Source: an uncultured Clostridia bacterium
GTDB taxonomy: Bacteria > Bacillota > Clostridia > TANB77 > CAG-508
Assembly (NCBI GenBank): GCA_944392515.1
Contig: CALXWV010000012.1
Coordinates: 1-35,106 of the forward strand
Direction: 5' to 3'
DNA: 35,106 nucleotides
Every line of letters begins with the position of its first letter. Within the stretch, counting starts at the first letter, position 1. Positions 33,460-35,106 of the stretch are shown here, one piece after another. Below the pieces are notes generated by a model, which was not told the origin of the DNA, searched no databases, and saw nothing but the letters and a program-made list of their open reading frames with translations. The translations under genes were made by a program, and so were the position numbers.

Positions 33460-35023
33460 AAGTTAATTGAAAAAGTAAATTCTATTTAATATTAAATAAC
33501 TAGAATTTAGTAGTAAACTAACAGTTAGTGTAAGATTAAATCAAATTTGTGGTATAATATAATTGTGGATACTTCTTGAGAAAGAAGGTATTCTATGGGT
33601 TTAAAAGGTAAACATCTTTCTTTAGAAGATAGGAAAATTATTGAACAAAACATTTGCAAAAGATTAAGAAAATTTGAAACTGCTAAAGAGCTTAACAAAT
33701 GTCAATCTACAATAGGAAAAGAAATTAAAAACAACAGAAAACGTAGATATTCTAAAACTAATGAATCTCCTTGGATGTGTAAGCATTTTAATGAATGTAA
33801 AGTTTGTGTTAGTAAATGTAAGGACTTTGAAGAAGTTCCTTGCCTTCAAAGAGATAGATTTGTTGGTGCTTGTAATAATTGTGAAAATATCTCTAAATGT
33901 AAAAAAGCTAAATATTTTTACTACGCAAATGTTGCTCAAAAGAATTATGAATATTCTTTAAAAGACTCTAGACAAGGTGTTAATTTAAATACAACAGAAC
34001 TCTTTGAACTAGCTCATATCATTTGTCCTTTAATTAAGCAGGGGCAATCCATTTACACAATTTTAGAAAACCATAAAGAAATTAAACAATGTGAAAAGAC
34101 TATTTATACATACATTGAAATGGGCTTATTTAAAGATTGGGGTGTTACCAATCTTGAATTAAGAAGAAAAGTTAGAAGAAAAATATCTGGCAAGGCTAAA
34201 ATTAAGAAAAGAGCTGAAAGTGCCGATTACACTGGAAGAAAGTATGAAGACTATTTAGAATTCGTTAAGAACAATCAGAGCTCTCCTACAACTGAAATGG
34301 ATACAGTATACAATAACCCAGATGGTCCATATATTCAAACATTCATTTTTGAAAATACAGGATTTATGATTGGATTATTAAAACAACATAAGACAGCAGA
34401 AGAAATGTCTGATTCTCTTAATTATTTCCAGGATATTTTATCTGAGGATATGTATAACAAGTTATTTGGATTAATTCTTACAGATAGAGGATCAGAATTT
34501 GCTAAGCCTAAACTTTTTGAAATCAATTCTGAGACTGGTGAAATTAGAAGTAATATATTTTACTGTGATGCTCAAATGCCTAGTCAAAAACCTCATGTAG
34601 AGAATAACCACATATTCATACGTGACATTATTCCAAAGAAGAAAAATCTTAAGGACTTAACTCAGGACAAGCTAAATCTAATGTTCTCACATATTAATTC
34701 AGTACCTAGAAAAGCATTAGGTGGAAAAACTCCATATGAAGCTTTTGAATTTTTCTATGGCAAAGATACAATAGATAAATTAAATATACAAAAGATTGAA
34801 AAAGACAAGGTCACCCTACAACCTTATCTTTTAAAATAATCCAAATTATATAACAAGAAGTATCCACATAACTGAATATGCCACTGTTGTGACACAAAGG
34901 AAGTGAATAGAAATTAGTCTTACATTAAAAAAAATTAATTTGAATTCACTCGCTTAAGTGCGCCCTTTTTTCTTGTCTATATTTTCATTTTACACTAATT
35001 TTAAGAAAAAAGCAACTTCTATT
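33460..35023 (+). mobile_element. IS30-type insertion sequence, copy 2 (intact)
   Basis: Same element as copy 1 and in the same orientation. The inner 15-bp inverted repeat is at 33564-33578 and 34854-34868. A likely outer terminal repeat pairs TAATTGAAAAAGTAAATTC (from about 33464) with TAGAAATTACTTTTTCTAAT (from 35063), so the element may run to about 35084. This gives roughly 1.6 kb, long for IS30. No target-site duplication is evident. The left junction lies nine bases from a terminator hairpin, the kind of site IS30 elements are known to choose. Confidence 0.82.
33595..34839 (+). CDS. IS30-family transposase
   Basis: 414 residues, intact. The N-terminus (about 7-50, LSLEDRKIIEQNICKRL...TAKELNKCQSTIGKEIKNN) is an IS30-type helix-turn-helix. 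Residues about 62-108 hold a dense cluster of ten cysteines (MCKHFNECKVCVSKC... ACNNCENISKC) that probably binds zinc; such a cluster is not a general feature of classical IS30 transposase. The catalytic DDE residues are Asp236 (EMDTVYN), Asp297 (LTDRGSEF) and Glu336 (KPHVENNHIFIRD), the last in the IS30-typical HVENNH motif. A hairpin ATACTTCTT/AAGAAG-GTAT lies just before the ATG and TATAAT about 40 bases upstream. It is the only functional copy in the window and could move both elements. Confidence 0.94.
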   Translation: MGLKGKHLSLEDRKIIEQNICKRLRKFETAKELNKCQSTIGKEIKNNRKRRYSKTNESPWMCKHFNECKVCVSKCKDFEEVPCLQRDRFVGACNNCENISKCKKAKYFYYANVAQKNYEYSLKDSRQGVNLNTTELFELAHIICPLIKQGQSIYTILENHKEIKQCEKTIYTYIEMGLFKDWGVTNLELRRKVRRKISGKAKIKKRAESADYTGRKYEDYLEFVKNNQSSPTTEMDTVYNNPDGPYIQTFIFENTGFMIGLLKQHKTAEEMSDSLNYFQDILSEDMYNKLFGLILTDRGSEFAKPKLFEINSETGEIRSNIFYCDAQMPSQKPHVENNHIFIRDIIPKKKNLKDLTQDKLNLMFSHINSVPRKALGGKTPYEAFEFFYGKDTIDKLNIQKIEKDKVTLQPYLLK

Positions 35024-35106
35024 CACCGATTATTTGCTTTCAAATAGCTTTTTCTCGGTAACTAGAAATTACTTTTTCTAATTATATTTTACTTTTACAG
35101 TTCACC

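Overview
The window looks like a very AT-rich, low-GC Bacillota chromosome, most likely an anaerobic gut-type member of Clostridia. The evidence is the base composition, AGGAGG-type ribosome binding sites, tRNA genes with encoded CCA, and a VanW-family protein, a DUF2974 hydrolase, an IS30-type transposase and a two-module NRPS ending in a reductase. Everything here was read by eye; no database search was run.

Layout. (1) 121-4765, minus strand: an AAA ATPase of the DUF4143 type behind three phased 17-bp repeats; then an operon of an acyl-CoA synthetase-like enzyme, whose 5' end appears frameshifted, and a membrane protein of unknown role. (2) 5065-15195, plus strand: an operon of a 2407-residue NRPS (C-A-T-C-A-T-R), a 7TM sensor histidine kinase and a REC-HD-GYP response regulator. 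Gene spacing is 10 and 32 bases, and a terminator follows. The NRPS promoter is divergent from the acyl-CoA synthetase promoter. (3) 15257-15595: a small, compositionally foreign gene with its own promoter and a GC-rich terminator. (4) 15690-21585, minus: an ABC-F protein with a leader uORF, a CorA-type transporter, a DUF2974 hydrolase and an HTH-TPR protein. (5) 21822-27552: two small membrane proteins, tRNA-Lys(CTT), a VanW protein, an XRE/S24 regulator, a starch-binding-type domain protein, an SDR oxidoreductase and an HNH nuclease. (6) 27670-28169, minus: a tRNA operon Lys(TTT)-Glu(TTC)-Thr(TGT). The tRNA-Thr is split after the anticodon by a 226-nt group I intron. (7) 28274-35084: two IS30-type elements in the same orientation, the first with a dead transposase and the second intact. 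They flank a frameshifted surface-type protein gene and the housekeeping gene tex.

How parts may work together (inference). The reductase should release a dipeptide aldehyde, which may be N-acylated because the first module starts with a condensation domain and an acyl-activating enzyme is encoded divergently next door. The co-transcribed kinase and c-di-GMP phosphodiesterase-type regulator suggest the product, or the condition that calls for it, is tied to c-di-GMP signalling. The other standout is the intron-split tRNA-Thr, whose core elements P3, P4, P7 and P8 can all be drawn.

Three gene interruptions (acyl-CoA synthetase, surface protein, first transposase) all sit at six-base A/T runs with one extra base. 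That is either a systematic homopolymer error or a real slippage or phase-variation tendency, and it should be settled before the genes are called dead.
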